64,000 nt of DNA from DATKMK01 sp035541895 (GCA_035541895.1 DATKMK010000021.1:62001-126000), one strand, 5' to 3'; shown: positions 53,195 through 62,569, counted from the first letter of the stretch. The notes: generated from the sequence alone by a model not told the origin. Program-made: numbers and translations.

Positions 53195-54544
53195 ATGAGA
53201 CGATTTGCTGGCTCACTCCGGACATGGTTGCTCGCGATGCTCGCGCTCGCCTATGCGGGTGCGGCGGTCGCCGACACCGGCGAAGAGATCGTTCCCGGTC
53301 TGCGCGTCGGCGATGTGCTCGATCAACGCAACGCCGATCTCGCGAAGGACCTCCTGCCTCCGGAAATCTACAAGCACTACAAGAACGGCGAGTATCACAA
53401 CAAGATCGTTGCCTACCCGACCGGGAACTTGCACTGGGAGAAGGCGTTCGCGGAGGCGACCGAGAAAAACGTCGGGCAGCTCGACGTCGACGCGCGCGGG
53501 ACGATCATCGAGAAGGGCACCGGCAAGCAGCCGGCGTACTACTACGGATTGCCGTTCCCGATCATCGACGAAAAAGATCCGAAGGCCGCGGTCAAAATCA
53601 TCTGGAATCAGTTTCTCGCCTATTGGGCCGGCGGCGATTCGTTCAACAAGACCTTGGTCATCATGCTCAATCCCAAGGGCATCGACCGGAAGATCGGCGC
53701 CAACGGGTGGTTCAATTTCTTGGATGGTCAGGGCGTGAAGTACCGGCAGAACAATCCGATGAACTTGCAGAGCCAGTTTCTCGGCGTCACCACCACGCCC
53801 GCCGATCTGCAAGGCACCGCATCGCTGTCGTGGCGCTATCGCGATCCCGACAAACGCGACTCGGTGTGGGCGTTCGTGCCGGCGTTGCGGCGCGTCCGCG
53901 CCGTCAGCCCCGCCAATCGCTCCGACGGCTACCTGGGTTCCGACATCAGCGGCGACGACGGGTTCTTCTTCGACGGCAAGCCGGAGGACTTCGAGTGGAA
54001 GTTGATCGGCAAGCGCGACGGGCTCCGAGTCGTCGATCCAAATTCGATCGCCGGACCGATCAAGATCGATCCGGTTCCCGGCGGCGGCTGGAGCACGCTG
54101 ACGGATCTGAATCCGCCGACGTTGGGTTACGAGGTGGACGGCTGGACCGGCATCTCGTGGGCGCCGGTGCCGCTCGCGCTCGCCAAACGAGCGTTTTGGA
54201 TCATCGAAGCGACACCGCGCGACAAGTATTACTTGTACGGACGGCTGCAACTCTGGATCGACGCGGAAACCTGGGACGGTGCGTGGAATACCAAGTTCTC
54301 CTGGCAGGGCGAGCAGGTCCACACGTACCAGCTCACCGCCCGTATCAACCACCAAGCGGGTGCGGGGCCCGATTCCGAGTGGATGCCGGCGGGCACGATG
54401 GTGTTTGCCTGCGCTGAGAACACCAAGATGAATCGCGCGACGTGCAGCGGCATTCGCGATGGCGCGCAAGCGCCGTACTACCGGCGTGTTCCGCTGGAGG
54501 AGAATCTCTTCGATTCGACGTCGCTGACTCGCTACGGGAAGTAG
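53195..54544 (+). CDS. DUF1329 outer-envelope protein
   Basis: 449 residues from the ATG at 53195, with GAGG five bases ahead; a GTG two codons upstream is possible. A signal peptide of ~26 residues (LLAMLALAYAGAAVA) precedes the DUF1329 domain, a large beta-rich fold related to LolB-like lipoprotein carriers. Typical segments are NPKGIDRKIGANGW and the SWRYRDPDKRDSVW region. Proteins of this family accompany catabolic genes for hydrophobic compounds and are thought to move lipids or substrates across the outer membrane. No lipobox Cys is seen, so it is probably periplasmic or outer-membrane bound. Confidence 0.85.
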   Translation: MRRFAGSLRTWLLAMLALAYAGAAVADTGEEIVPGLRVGDVLDQRNADLAKDLLPPEIYKHYKNGEYHNKIVAYPTGNLHWEKAFAEATEKNVGQLDVDARGTIIEKGTGKQPAYYYGLPFPIIDEKDPKAAVKIIWNQFLAYWAGGDSFNKTLVIMLNPKGIDRKIGANGWFNFLDGQGVKYRQNNPMNLQSQFLGVTTTPADLQGTASLSWRYRDPDKRDSVWAFVPALRRVRAVSPANRSDGYLGSDISGDDGFFFDGKPEDFEWKLIGKRDGLRVVDPNSIAGPIKIDPVPGGGWSTLTDLNPPTLGYEVDGWTGISWAPVPLALAKRAFWIIEATPRDKYYLYGRLQLWIDAETWDGAWNTKFSWQGEQVHTYQLTARINHQAGAGPDSEWMPAGTMVFACAENTKMNRATCSGIRDGAQAPYYRRVPLEENLFDSTSLTRYGK

Positions 54545-54587
54545 CGCTGCTGCCGTCCCGCGGACGGCGGGGTTTGGAGCCGCGCCC

Positions 54588-55505
54588 ATGGAAAAAGTGC
54601 ACGCATTGGCGAAGCGGGTGTCCAATTGGGGCCGCTGGAGTTCCGAGGATGAGCGCGGCACGGTGAACTTCATCACCCCCGAGGTGGTGCGGCGAGCCGC
54701 CGCGTGCGTGAAGCGCGGCGCGGTGTTCAGTCTCGGTCTCGCTTTCAACGCCGACGGCCCGCAGATCGGCCAAGGTGGCCGCGTGAATCCGCTGCATCTG
54801 ATGACGGCGGTCAACGGCGGCTATGGACCCGAAGGCGGCTTCCGCTACGCCGACGATCTCGTGGTCATGCCGCTGCAATGCGCGACGCAGTGGGACAGTC
54901 TCGCCCACGTGCACTACGGCGGCCAACTCTACAACGGGTTTCCGGCGTCGACGACGACCTCCGCGGGAGCGGCGCGCAACTCGATCGACAAACTCGCCGC
55001 CGGCATCGTATCGCGCGGCGTGCTGCTCGACATCGCGCGACTCCGGCCCGTCGCGCGTCTCGGGCCGGGATACGCGATTACCCCCGCCGATCTCGATGCC
55101 GCCGAACGGGCGCAAGGCGTGCGCGTCGAGCGCGGCGACGTGCTGCTCGTGCGCACCGGTCACATCACCGTGTTCACGACGGACCAGGACAAGATCGGCT
55201 ACATGAAGCAAATGCCGGGGCTCGGCATCGCGTGCGTCGAATGGCTCCACGCACGCGAGGTCGCCGCCGTCGCCACCGACACCAGCGCCGTCGAGGTGAT
55301 CCCGTTCGAAGATCCGACGATGCCGCTGCCGGTGCACCTGCTCTGCATCCGCGATATGGGCCTGACGCTGGGCGAAATGTTCGACCTCGAGGCGCTGGCG
55401 GCGGATTGCGCGAACGACGGTGTGTGGGAGTTCTTGTTCACCGCGCCGCCGTTGAAGGTCACCGCCGCCGTGGGTTCGCCGCTGAATCCGTTGGCGGTGA
55501 AGTGA
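54588..55505 (+). CDS. Cyclase-family hydrolase
   Basis: 305 residues. Cyclase family (kynurenine formamidase-like, PF04199) fold with the metal-site segment QWDSLAHVHYGG near residue 105, the counterpart of the H-x-G-T-H-x-D motif but with the His pattern altered. Further conserved parts are GVLLDIARL and the VERGDVLLVRTG strand. Members hydrolyse amides, lactones or ring systems using Zn or Mn. The changed first metal motif leaves the actual chemistry open. It lies 43 bases after the DUF1329 gene and is convergent with a TetR gene. Confidence 0.82.
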   Translation: MEKVHALAKRVSNWGRWSSEDERGTVNFITPEVVRRAAACVKRGAVFSLGLAFNADGPQIGQGGRVNPLHLMTAVNGGYGPEGGFRYADDLVVMPLQCATQWDSLAHVHYGGQLYNGFPASTTTSAGAARNSIDKLAAGIVSRGVLLDIARLRPVARLGPGYAITPADLDAAERAQGVRVERGDVLLVRTGHITVFTTDQDKIGYMKQMPGLGIACVEWLHAREVAAVATDTSAVEVIPFEDPTMPLPVHLLCIRDMGLTLGEMFDLEALAADCANDGVWEFLFTAPPLKVTAAVGSPLNPLAVK

Positions 55506-55520
55506 CGCGGCTACGCCGCG
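55506..55520. terminator. Short GC hairpin at a gene convergence
   Basis: CGCGGC, loop TAC, GCCGCG (55506-55520), starting at the cyclase stop and covering the TetR stop codon (55511-55513). It has no T-tract, so it could equally be chance; the location between converging genes is the only support. Confidence 0.3.
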
Positions 55521-56191
55521 CGAGCAGATTTAATCTTGCGCCTGCGCGGGGCCGGCGTCTTGGCGGCGCAAAACGTTCGTTCGACCAGATGGTGTAGACG
55601 ATCGACCAATGCACGGCGATCGGCCTTCATGCCGCTGGCCGCCCAATCGGACAGCACCACTTGATCCATCGCACTGAACAGCTTGGCGAGATAGCCGGGA
55701 TCTTCGTCGAGGAACACGCCGCCGGCGATGCCGCGGCGGAAGATGTCGGCTTGCAGCTTGTGAATGTCCTTCCACAATTGCACCCGCGCGTCGTTGTCGT
55801 TGCTGGGACTCGAGACCCACGACGTGCCGACCTGCAAATGCATCCGGAGGAAGTCGGGATGATCGACGAAGTAGCCGACGTAGGCGTCGGCCAGGTTCAT
55901 CAACGCCTCCCGCGGTTGGACGTGACGCGCGGTCACGTCGCGCACCAACTGCCGGAGTTCCTCGCCGCGTGCCGCGAGAATGGCGCGCAGCAGATCGTCC
56001 TTGCTCGGGAAAATCGCGTAGATCGTCCCCATGGACAACCCCGCCAGCGCCGAGATCTCCTGCACCTTCGCGGTTTCGAAACCGCGGTCGGCGAAAACTT
56101 TCTCGGCGACGTCGAAGATGTGCTGCCGGTAGAGATCGGTGCGCGCCCGGCGCGCCTCTTCGCGCGGCTGGCGTTTGGCGGGACCCTTCAC
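55511..56191 (-). CDS. TetR-family transcriptional regulator
   Basis: 226 residues from a GTG at 56191; the longer open frame would run through the upstream operator and promoter and is unlikely. The helix-turn-helix (about 20-65) includes VQEISALAGLSMGTIYAIF. The helical ligand domain follows, and a basic C-terminal tail ends it (RRRKIKSARAA). It is divergent from the flavin monooxygenase gene across 122 bases that contain a clear palindrome, so it is the probable regulator of the plus-strand genes downstream. Its inducer is unknown; this group often binds acyl-CoA or aromatic compounds. Confidence 0.86.
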   Translation of the reverse strand: MKGPAKRQPREEARRARTDLYRQHIFDVAEKVFADRGFETAKVQEISALAGLSMGTIYAIFPSKDDLLRAILAARGEELRQLVRDVTARHVQPREALMNLADAYVGYFVDHPDFLRMHLQVGTSWVSSPSNDNDARVQLWKDIHKLQADIFRRGIAGGVFLDEDPGYLAKLFSAMDQVVLSDWAASGMKADRRALVDRLHHLVERTFCAAKTPAPRRRKIKSARAA

Positions 56192-56220
56192 GCTCCGGCT
56201 CTTAGCACCGAAAAAAACGA

Positions 56221-56255
56221 TTGACAACTCGTATTTCCGAATGCTAATTCGCAAA
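56221..56255 (+). promoter_or_regulatory. Promoter with overlapping palindrome for the monooxygenase operon
   Basis: A perfect -35 TTGACA (56221-56226) and GCTAAT (56243-56248, 4 of 6) with a 16-base spacer. A palindrome of TTTCCGAAT, GCTA, ATTCGCAAA (56234-56255; 8 of 9 arm positions match) covers the -10. It sits between the divergent TetR gene and the monooxygenase gene, so binding would block both promoters. Confidence 0.65.
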
Positions 56256-56313
56256 CCCGAATCGACCATTTTCGAGCCCCCGAGCGGCTCTGGCTCACGG
56301 AGGAGGAAGCGCG

Positions 56314-57438
56314 ATGGAATTCGGAATCTTCTCGCAGATGCACGTGCCCCCATGGGACGACGAACATTCGCGCTTCATGCGCGAGCTGGAAGTCTCCCTC
56401 GCCGTCGAGGCCGCCGGATTCAAATACGATTGGGCGCCCGAGCATCACTTCCTGCAACACTACTCGCACCAGCCGGCGCCGGAAGTGTTCTTGAGCTGGG
56501 TGGCGGCGAAGACCGCGCGCCTCCACGTGGGCACCGCGATCACCAACATCACCGCCGCAGTCAATCACCCGGCGCGGGTCGCCGAGCGCATCGCGACGAT
56601 GGACCACTTATCCGAGGGACGGGTCGAATTCGGTACCGGCCGCGGGTCGTCGTCGGCGGAATGGGGCGGCTTCGCGATCCCGAACGCGGCGGAAACCAAG
56701 CCGATGTGGCGCGAGTCGCTTGAACAAATCCCGCGCATGTGGCTCGACGAACCCTACGCGCACGAGGGCACGTACTTCCGCATGCCCGAGCGCAACGTCC
56801 TTCCCAAGCCCTACACGAAGCCCCATCCACCGATGTGGCTGGCGTGTTCGAGTCCGAACACCTTCGCCGAGTGCGGGGAGCTTGGCCTGGGCTGCTTGTG
56901 TTTCACCTTCGGCACGCCGGCGGAGATCGCCGAACACGTCCGCAACTACAAAGAAGGCATCAAGCGCTGCAAGTGCCCGGCGGGTGCGTACATCAACGAC
57001 AACATCGCGGTGACCACCAACATGTTCTGCCTCGAAGACGGCGATGAAGCGCGGCACTTGTATGCCAACGCGAAGGTCGAACGGTTCACCGAATTCTTCT
57101 TCCAGTGGCTCGACTCGATCCCCCGCCCGAAGGGCTTGCCGGCGACCGGCCCGATCGGCCCGTTGCCGCAGACGACGCCGGACCAGTTGAAGGCCGGACT
57201 CGCCGTCGGTGGCCGCCAGATCGGTTCGCCTGACGAGATCATCCGCGTCATCAAGATGTACGAGGAGATCGGCGTCGATCAACTCATCTACGCGCCGCTG
57301 ACCCTCACGCTTGAGCAGAAGCACGTGCTGCGCTCGATCGAAGCGTTCGGAAAGCATGTCTTGCCGAAATTTGATAAAGACCCGGTGCACAGTACGAGGC
57401 GGCAGCGCGAAGCACAGCTCAAAGCCAAGGCAGCGTGA
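56314..57438 (+). CDS. LLM-class flavin-dependent monooxygenase
   Basis: 374 residues with GGAGGAAGC ahead of the ATG. The luciferase-like (TIM barrel) fold begins with MEFGIFSQMHVPP, and segments such as DHLSEGRVEFGTGRG and YDWAPEHHF are typical of bacterial-luciferase-type enzymes. It uses reduced FMN or F420 supplied by a separate reductase, none of which is encoded here. It is the first gene behind the palindromic promoter, and its stop overlaps the next aldehyde dehydrogenase start (GTGA). It probably oxidises a ketone, aldehyde or amine in the same pathway. Confidence 0.9.
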   Translation: MEFGIFSQMHVPPWDDEHSRFMRELEVSLAVEAAGFKYDWAPEHHFLQHYSHQPAPEVFLSWVAAKTARLHVGTAITNITAAVNHPARVAERIATMDHLSEGRVEFGTGRGSSSAEWGGFAIPNAAETKPMWRESLEQIPRMWLDEPYAHEGTYFRMPERNVLPKPYTKPHPPMWLACSSPNTFAECGELGLGCLCFTFGTPAEIAEHVRNYKEGIKRCKCPAGAYINDNIAVTTNMFCLEDGDEARHLYANAKVERFTEFFFQWLDSIPRPKGLPATGPIGPLPQTTPDQLKAGLAVGGRQIGSPDEIIRVIKMYEEIGVDQLIYAPLTLTLEQKHVLRSIEAFGKHVLPKFDKDPVHSTRRQREAQLKAKAA

Positions 57439-58919
57439 TCCGATCGATTCCGCGCATGAGTGTACCGGTCTTCGATAACGTCCTGATCGGCGGCGAATGG
57501 GTCCCCGCCGAACACGGCACGTACCAGATCACCAACCCGGCGACCGAGGAGCCCGCCGGCTTCGCGCCGGCTTGCTCCGTCGCCCAAGTGCATGCGGCGG
57601 CACGCGCCGCACGCGCGGCGTTCGAACGCGGACCGTGGCGAACGATGTCCGGTGCCGAACGGGCGGCGCTGCTGCGCGAAGCGGCCGAGCGCTTCAAACG
57701 CGAAGCCGGCGAGTTGGTCGAGCTGACCATCGCCGAGACCGGCGCACTCAAGCCGGTCGCGGTGTCGCAGCAAGTCGGCGCGGTGACCATCCGATTGGCG
57801 AAATTTGCCGATCTCGCCACTGCTCCGGTCGAGGAACCCCTGCTCCCGCGCGAGTTGAGCGGTCCCAACGCCCGCGGGCTCGCCGCCGGATTGGTCGTGC
57901 GCGAGCCGATCGGCGTCGTCGCCGGCATCACGCCGTTCAACTTCCCGATGACCAATTGCGCGGGCAAGATCGGACCGGCGCTCGCATGCGGCAACACGAT
58001 CGTCATCAAGCCCGCCCCGGTCGATCCGCTCGGCGTCGTCGAGTTGTGTCGCATCGTCAATTCGGTCTTGCCGCCGGGCGTGCTCAACTTCGTGTGCGGT
58101 CCGGGGCCGGAAATCGGCGAAGCACTCACGACCGCGCCCGACGTCGACATGATTTCGTTCACCGGCAGCACGCAAGTCGGTCGCGCGATTCAACAAGGCG
58201 CGGCGCCGCGGCTGAAGCGCACCTTGATGGAACTCGGCGGCAAGTCGGCCAACATCGTGTTCGCCGACGCTGATCCGGCGAAGGCTCTCGCCGGCGTCAT
58301 GCAGGTCTGGACGTTTCACAGCGGCCAGATCTGCATCGCCGGAACCCGCGCGCTGATCGAGGCGTCGATCTACGACGAGTTCACCGCGAGGCTGGCGGCC
58401 GCCGGTCGGACGCTCAAGATCGGTGACCCACACGAAGCGGGTGTGGTCGTCGGCCCGCTGGTGTCGGCCGCCCAACGCGAGCGCGTCGAACGCTACATCG
58501 CCAGGGGGATCGAAGCGGGTGCGACGCTCGCCTGCGGCGGCCAGCGGCCGGCGCATCTCCGGCGCGGCTACTATGTCGAGCCCACGCTGTTCACTCACGC
58601 GCGCAACGATATGACCATCGCGCGCGAAGAGATCTTCGGTCCGGTGATCACCGCGATTCCATTCCGCGATGAAGCCGAGGCGATCGCCATCGCCAACGAC
58701 TCGGACTATGGTCTCTACGGCTATGTCTGGACCGGCGACTCGGCTCGTGGTTTGCGCGTGTCGCGCCAGATGCGCACGGGAACCATCCAGATCAACGGTG
58801 GGCCGATGAATCCCGACGCACCGTTCGGCGGCTACAAACAGAGCGGGATCGGGCGCGACGGCGGCCGCTACGCGCTGAACGCGTACAGCGAGTTGAAGTA
58901 CATCGGGTATACGGCATGA
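57435..58919 (+). CDS. Aldehyde dehydrogenase
   Basis: 494 residues from a GTG that overlaps the upstream stop by 4 bases; ATG 57456 would give 487 residues. NAD(P)-dependent ALDH with the catalytic Cys in FHSGQICIAGTR and the general-base Glu in LMELGGKSAN. The cofactor strand VVAGITPFNFPMTN and the C-terminal signature GGYKQSGIGRDGG are intact. It would oxidise an aldehyde from the preceding or following enzymes to the acid. It lies between the flavin monooxygenase and an alcohol dehydrogenase, a typical oxidation block. Confidence 0.93.
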   Translation: MIRSIPRMSVPVFDNVLIGGEWVPAEHGTYQITNPATEEPAGFAPACSVAQVHAAARAARAAFERGPWRTMSGAERAALLREAAERFKREAGELVELTIAETGALKPVAVSQQVGAVTIRLAKFADLATAPVEEPLLPRELSGPNARGLAAGLVVREPIGVVAGITPFNFPMTNCAGKIGPALACGNTIVIKPAPVDPLGVVELCRIVNSVLPPGVLNFVCGPGPEIGEALTTAPDVDMISFTGSTQVGRAIQQGAAPRLKRTLMELGGKSANIVFADADPAKALAGVMQVWTFHSGQICIAGTRALIEASIYDEFTARLAAAGRTLKIGDPHEAGVVVGPLVSAAQRERVERYIARGIEAGATLACGGQRPAHLRRGYYVEPTLFTHARNDMTIAREEIFGPVITAIPFRDEAEAIAIANDSDYGLYGYVWTGDSARGLRVSRQMRTGTIQINGGPMNPDAPFGGYKQSGIGRDGGRYALNAYSELKYIGYTA

Positions 58920-58941
58920 CGAGCGCGTGGAGACGACGTCG

Positions 58942-60018
58942 ATGAAAGCCGCAGTATTCTACGGCGTCGATCGCCCGGTGGCGGTCGAAGAAGTCGCGAT
59001 CAAGGATCCCGGCCCAGGCGAGGTGCGGATCGCGCTCAAAGCCGCGGGATTGTGTCACTCCGATCTCAGCGTGATCGATGGAACAATTCCCTACCCGACG
59101 CCGGTGGTGTTGGGGCACGAGGGTGCGGGAGTGATCGAGGCGGTGGGTGCGGGCGTGACGTCGGTGGAGGAGGGCGACACCGTCATCATTTCTACCCTCT
59201 CGCACTGCGGCCGCTGCCGAGCTTGCGAGGTGGGTCGGCCGACCGAATGCCGCAACGCGCCGAGCCCCAAGGACGCGAAGCCGTTCTCGGTCGCCGGCAA
59301 GCCGGCGTTCCAATTTGCCAACGGCTCGGTGTTCGCCGAGTACACGGTCGTGCGCGAACAAGGCGCCATTCCCATCGACGCGCGCGTGCCGTTCGATCGC
59401 GCGTGCTTGATCGGCTGCGGCATTATGACCGGCTTCGGTGCGGTGGTGAATCGCGCCAAGGTCGAAACCGGCGCGACGATGGCGGTGTTCGGTGTCGGCG
59501 GCATCGGACTCAATTGCGTGCAAGGCGGCGTGATGTCGGGCGCGTCGAAAATCATCGCCGTCGACGTGATGCCCCAAAAAATGGAATGGGCGAAGCGCTT
59601 CGGCGCAACCCACACGATCGACAGCTCGAAAGACGATCCGGTTGCGGTGATCAAGGATCTCACGCACGGCGGCGCCGACTACACGTTCGAAGCGGTCGGC
59701 AACATTTCGGTCATCAAGCAAGCACTCGAAGCCTTGGGTCCGGGCGGCGCGTTGACCATCGTTGGCGTGCCGAAACTGGGCACCAGCTTGGATTTCGTGG
59801 TCCACGCGCTCTATCAAAACAAGGCGATTCTCGGTTGTCGCTACGGCACCGCGCGCCCGCGCGTCGACTTCCCGATGTTGGCCGACCTCTATCTGAGCGG
59901 TCGGCTCAAGATCGACGAATTGATCACCGCGCACTATCCATTGCACGAATTCGATCGCGCGCTTGCCGATCTCCGCCAGGGCAATCTCGCGCGCGGCGTC
60001 TTTGATCTCACACGATGA
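58942..60018 (+). CDS. Zinc-dependent alcohol dehydrogenase
   Basis: 358 residues from the ATG at 58942 (a GTG five codons upstream is in frame). MDR-type ADH: catalytic zinc ligands Cys in GLCHSDLS and His in LGHEGAGV. A structural-zinc region is CGRCRACEVGRPTEC, with four Cys. The NAD-binding GVGGIGLNCVQG motif and the Asp in IAVDVMPQKM indicate NAD use. It is the second dehydrogenase of the block, converting an alcohol to the aldehyde that the ALDH takes further, although the reverse order is possible. Confidence 0.93.
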   Translation: MKAAVFYGVDRPVAVEEVAIKDPGPGEVRIALKAAGLCHSDLSVIDGTIPYPTPVVLGHEGAGVIEAVGAGVTSVEEGDTVIISTLSHCGRCRACEVGRPTECRNAPSPKDAKPFSVAGKPAFQFANGSVFAEYTVVREQGAIPIDARVPFDRACLIGCGIMTGFGAVVNRAKVETGATMAVFGVGGIGLNCVQGGVMSGASKIIAVDVMPQKMEWAKRFGATHTIDSSKDDPVAVIKDLTHGGADYTFEAVGNISVIKQALEALGPGGALTIVGVPKLGTSLDFVVHALYQNKAILGCRYGTARPRVDFPMLADLYLSGRLKIDELITAHYPLHEFDRALADLRQGNLARGVFDLTR

Positions 60019-60046
60019 ACGTTGGGAACTGATCGAGGAGGAAACC

Positions 60047-61117
60047 ATGGGCAAGTACGGCCATCATGTCATCGATGCGGACGGACACGGCGGCGATTTA
60101 CCGAACTGGCAGGCGCGCATCCCGGCACAGTTTCAACCCAAATGGGAGCAACGTCGCGAGCGCATCAAAACCCACTTCGCCAATCTCGTCGGCGTCGGCG
60201 TCAAGAGCACCAAAGGCACCGCGAAGATCGATAGCCTCGAACGCGCCGGCATGACCGATCCCAAGTCTCGCTTGGAAGACATGGACCTCGAAGGTATCGA
60301 CGAGACCATCATGTTCCCGGGCGGCGCCGGTGAAGAATGGGCCGGTCTCGATCGCGACTTCGCGATCGCCCTGTGCCGCACACTCAACGATTGCCGCGCC
60401 GAATTCACCCGCTTCAACCCGAAACGGCTCAAGTCGGTGGCCAAGCTGCCGATGATCGATCCCGAGGCGGCAGCCGCCGAGCTGCGCCGCGCGGTCACCG
60501 AGCTGGGCATGGTCGGCATGGTGACGCCGCAACATGTGCGCGACAAAAATCTCGATCATCCGAGCTTCGACGTGGTGTGGCGCGAAGCGGAGCGGCTCGG
60601 TGTCGCGGTGTGTGTGCACGGCGGCGGGCAGGCGATCGATCAAGTACCGATCGGCGTCGACCGTTTCAAGACGCGACTCGAAACGCACGCGTTCACCCAT
60701 CCGGTCGGACAGATGCTCGCCGTGATGTCGTTCACCGTCGGCGGCATTCTGCATCGCTTCCCCAAGTTGCGCGTGGCGATCCTCGAGGCCAACGTCGGCT
60801 GGTTGCCGTTTTGGCTGGAGCGCCTCGATGAGCACTGGGAGCTCACGCCCGAGCAGGCCCCCAACATCGATCGCAAGCCGAGCGAATACTTCCTCTCGGG
60901 CCGTTGCTTCATCGGCTGCGATCCGGACGAGAGCACGATCCCGGCGGTGGTGAACGCGCTCGGCGAAGACGTCGTCGTGTACGCCTCCGACTACTGTCAC
61001 TGGGATTGCGCGTTCCCGAACACGGTGAAGATCATCGAAGAGCGTGCCGACTTGAGCGCCACCAGCAAGGAGCACATCTTCCACGCCAACCCGGCGCGCC
61101 TCTACGGGCTCTCGTGA
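60047..61117 (+). CDS. Amidohydrolase (metal-dependent, amidohydro_2 family)
   Basis: 356 residues from the ATG at 60047, with GAGGAGG ahead. The amidohydrolase_2 TIM barrel starts with the metal-site HHVIDADGHG, a variant of the H-x-H motif. Further ligands are in GVAVCVHGGGQ (about 190), the AFTHPVGQMLAVMS strand (about 220) and the ASDYCHWDCAFPN segment near the end. Related enzymes decarboxylate or hydrolyse ring compounds (ACMSD/2-hydroxyarylic decarboxylase-like). It follows the ADH by 28 bases, and its end is 31 bases before the isochorismatase-fold gene. Confidence 0.88.
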   Translation: MGKYGHHVIDADGHGGDLPNWQARIPAQFQPKWEQRRERIKTHFANLVGVGVKSTKGTAKIDSLERAGMTDPKSRLEDMDLEGIDETIMFPGGAGEEWAGLDRDFAIALCRTLNDCRAEFTRFNPKRLKSVAKLPMIDPEAAAAELRRAVTELGMVGMVTPQHVRDKNLDHPSFDVVWREAERLGVAVCVHGGGQAIDQVPIGVDRFKTRLETHAFTHPVGQMLAVMSFTVGGILHRFPKLRVAILEANVGWLPFWLERLDEHWELTPEQAPNIDRKPSEYFLSGRCFIGCDPDESTIPAVVNALGEDVVVYASDYCHWDCAFPNTVKIIEERADLSATSKEHIFHANPARLYGLS

Positions 61118-61148
61118 GACGATCAGGCGACGTCGTTCCAATCGCACC

Positions 61149-61772
61149 ATGCCGATTGACCTGAAGGAGCTGCTCGGGCCGGCGCACACGGCATTGCTGC
61201 TGATGGAATGCCAGGAAGGCATCATCGGTAGCGGGGGCGGTGGGCGACTGAGTGCATTGTCCGACGCAGTCGCGCGGCACGGGACTATTGCGCAGATCGG
61301 CCGCCTACTGGCCGCGGCGCGGCGAGCGAAGGTACCGGTTTTCTATCTGACGATTGCGCGACGGGCCGACAACGCCGGCGCAACCGCCAATTGCCTGCTG
61401 CTGGCTTTGGGCCGTAAGGGTACGCCGCTGCTACCGGGTTCACCGCAACAGGCCGTCGTGTCCGCGCTTGCGCCGGAGGCCGGGGACTTTGTCGTGAATC
61501 GCCTCCACGGCATCACACCGTTCCACGCCGGCGAACTCGACCAACTGCTGCGCAACCTCGGTGTGAAAACGGTGGTAGCCGCCGGTGTCTCGGTCAACGT
61601 CGGCATCACCGGAATGACCATCGAGGCGTTGAACTGTGGATATCAAGTGGTGATTCCGCGCGAGGCGGTTGCTGGTACGCCCGACCAGTACGTCGACGCC
61701 GTCTTCGAGAACACGTTGCGATTGCTCGCGACCATCACGAGCGTCGACGAAGTCGTCTCAGCGTGGCAATAG
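61149..61772 (+). CDS. Isochorismatase-fold protein without the catalytic triad
   Basis: 207 residues. The fold of the cysteine-hydrolase family is recognisable, but all three key residues are changed. The N-terminal Asp is Glu (LLLMECQEG), the Lys before the ry-S-aF motif position is Arg (VNRLHGITPF), and the nucleophile Cys is Gly (GVSVNVGITGMT in place of GxxTNxCV). No other Cys stands at the same place. Either it is a binding protein or it has a different mechanism. It sits between the amidohydrolase and an SDR and is transcribed with them. Confidence 0.75.
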   Translation: MPIDLKELLGPAHTALLLMECQEGIIGSGGGGRLSALSDAVARHGTIAQIGRLLAAARRAKVPVFYLTIARRADNAGATANCLLLALGRKGTPLLPGSPQQAVVSALAPEAGDFVVNRLHGITPFHAGELDQLLRNLGVKTVVAAGVSVNVGITGMTIEALNCGYQVVIPREAVAGTPDQYVDAVFENTLRLLATITSVDEVVSAWQ

Positions 61773-61804
61773 CAATTGGACTGACAGCGAAGCTCCCGCT
61801 GCAC

Positions 61805-62569
61805 ATGTCGATCGCACGATTCGCCGACCGCACCGCCTACATCACGGGAGCGGGCTCCGGCCTCGGCCGCGCCACCGCGCAGCGGTTTGCGAGCGAGGGG
61901 GCGCGCGTCTTCGCCGCCGACGTGAACGAAGTCGGCATCGCGGAAACCGTCGCCGCGATTCGCCAATCCGGCGGCGTCGCCGCCGGCGGCGTGTGCGATG
62001 TTTCGCGCATGGACTCGGTGCGTACGTCGATCGCGGGCGCGGTCGAAACGTTCGGTGGAATCAGCATCCTCATCAACGCCGCCGGCGTCGGGAAGAGCGC
62101 ACGATTGGAAGAGATCGACGAGGCTGAGTGGCAACGCGTGATCGGCGTGAATTTGACCGGCGTGTTTCACACCACCAAGGTCGCGATCGAGCACTTGTTG
62201 AAACAACCGGGCGGCAATATCGTCAACATCGCCTCGACCGCCGGCGTGCGCGGCCAGGCCTACAATTCGCACTACGCCGCGTCCAAGGCGGGGTTGCTGA
62301 ATTTCACCAAATCCATCGCCCTCGAGTTCGTGAGCCGGGGGCTGCGCGCCAACTGTGTCTGCCCGGGCGGCGTGATGACTCCGCTGCTGCAACACTTCAT
62401 CCCGCGCGACGACTTCGAGCCACCGCTGATGGCGTACTACATGCCGCCGATTCCGCACAAGTTGGGGGCGCCGGAGGATGTCGCGGCGGTGATTACCTTT
62501 CTGGCCTCCGACGAAGCCCGCATGATCAACGGCGTTGCATTGCCGGCGGATTTCGGAACGTTGGCGTGA
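61805..62569 (+). CDS. SDR-family oxidoreductase
   Basis: 254 residues from the ATG at 61805; the GTG at 61763 is in frame and would overlap the upstream gene by 10 bases. Classical SDR: cofactor motif GAGSGLGRATA, Asp in AADVNE (NAD preference), NAAG in LINAAGVGKS, Ser in NIASTAGVRG, and Tyr-Lys in YAASKAGLLN. Its likely role is dehydrogenation of a hydroxyacyl-CoA or alcohol in the pathway. It ends 4 bases before the acyl-CoA ligase start. Confidence 0.9.
   Translation: MSIARFADRTAYITGAGSGLGRATAQRFASEGARVFAADVNEVGIAETVAAIRQSGGVAAGGVCDVSRMDSVRTSIAGAVETFGGISILINAAGVGKSARLEEIDEAEWQRVIGVNLTGVFHTTKVAIEHLLKQPGGNIVNIASTAGVRGQAYNSHYAASKAGLLNFTKSIALEFVSRGLRANCVCPGGVMTPLLQHFIPRDDFEPPLMAYYMPPIPHKLGAPEDVAAVITFLASDEARMINGVALPADFGTLA

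Noticed and set aside
53213..54814. 533-residue minus-strand open frame over the DUF1329 gene
   Set aside because: Arg-rich, no domain; the plus strand holds a clear signal peptide and DUF1329.
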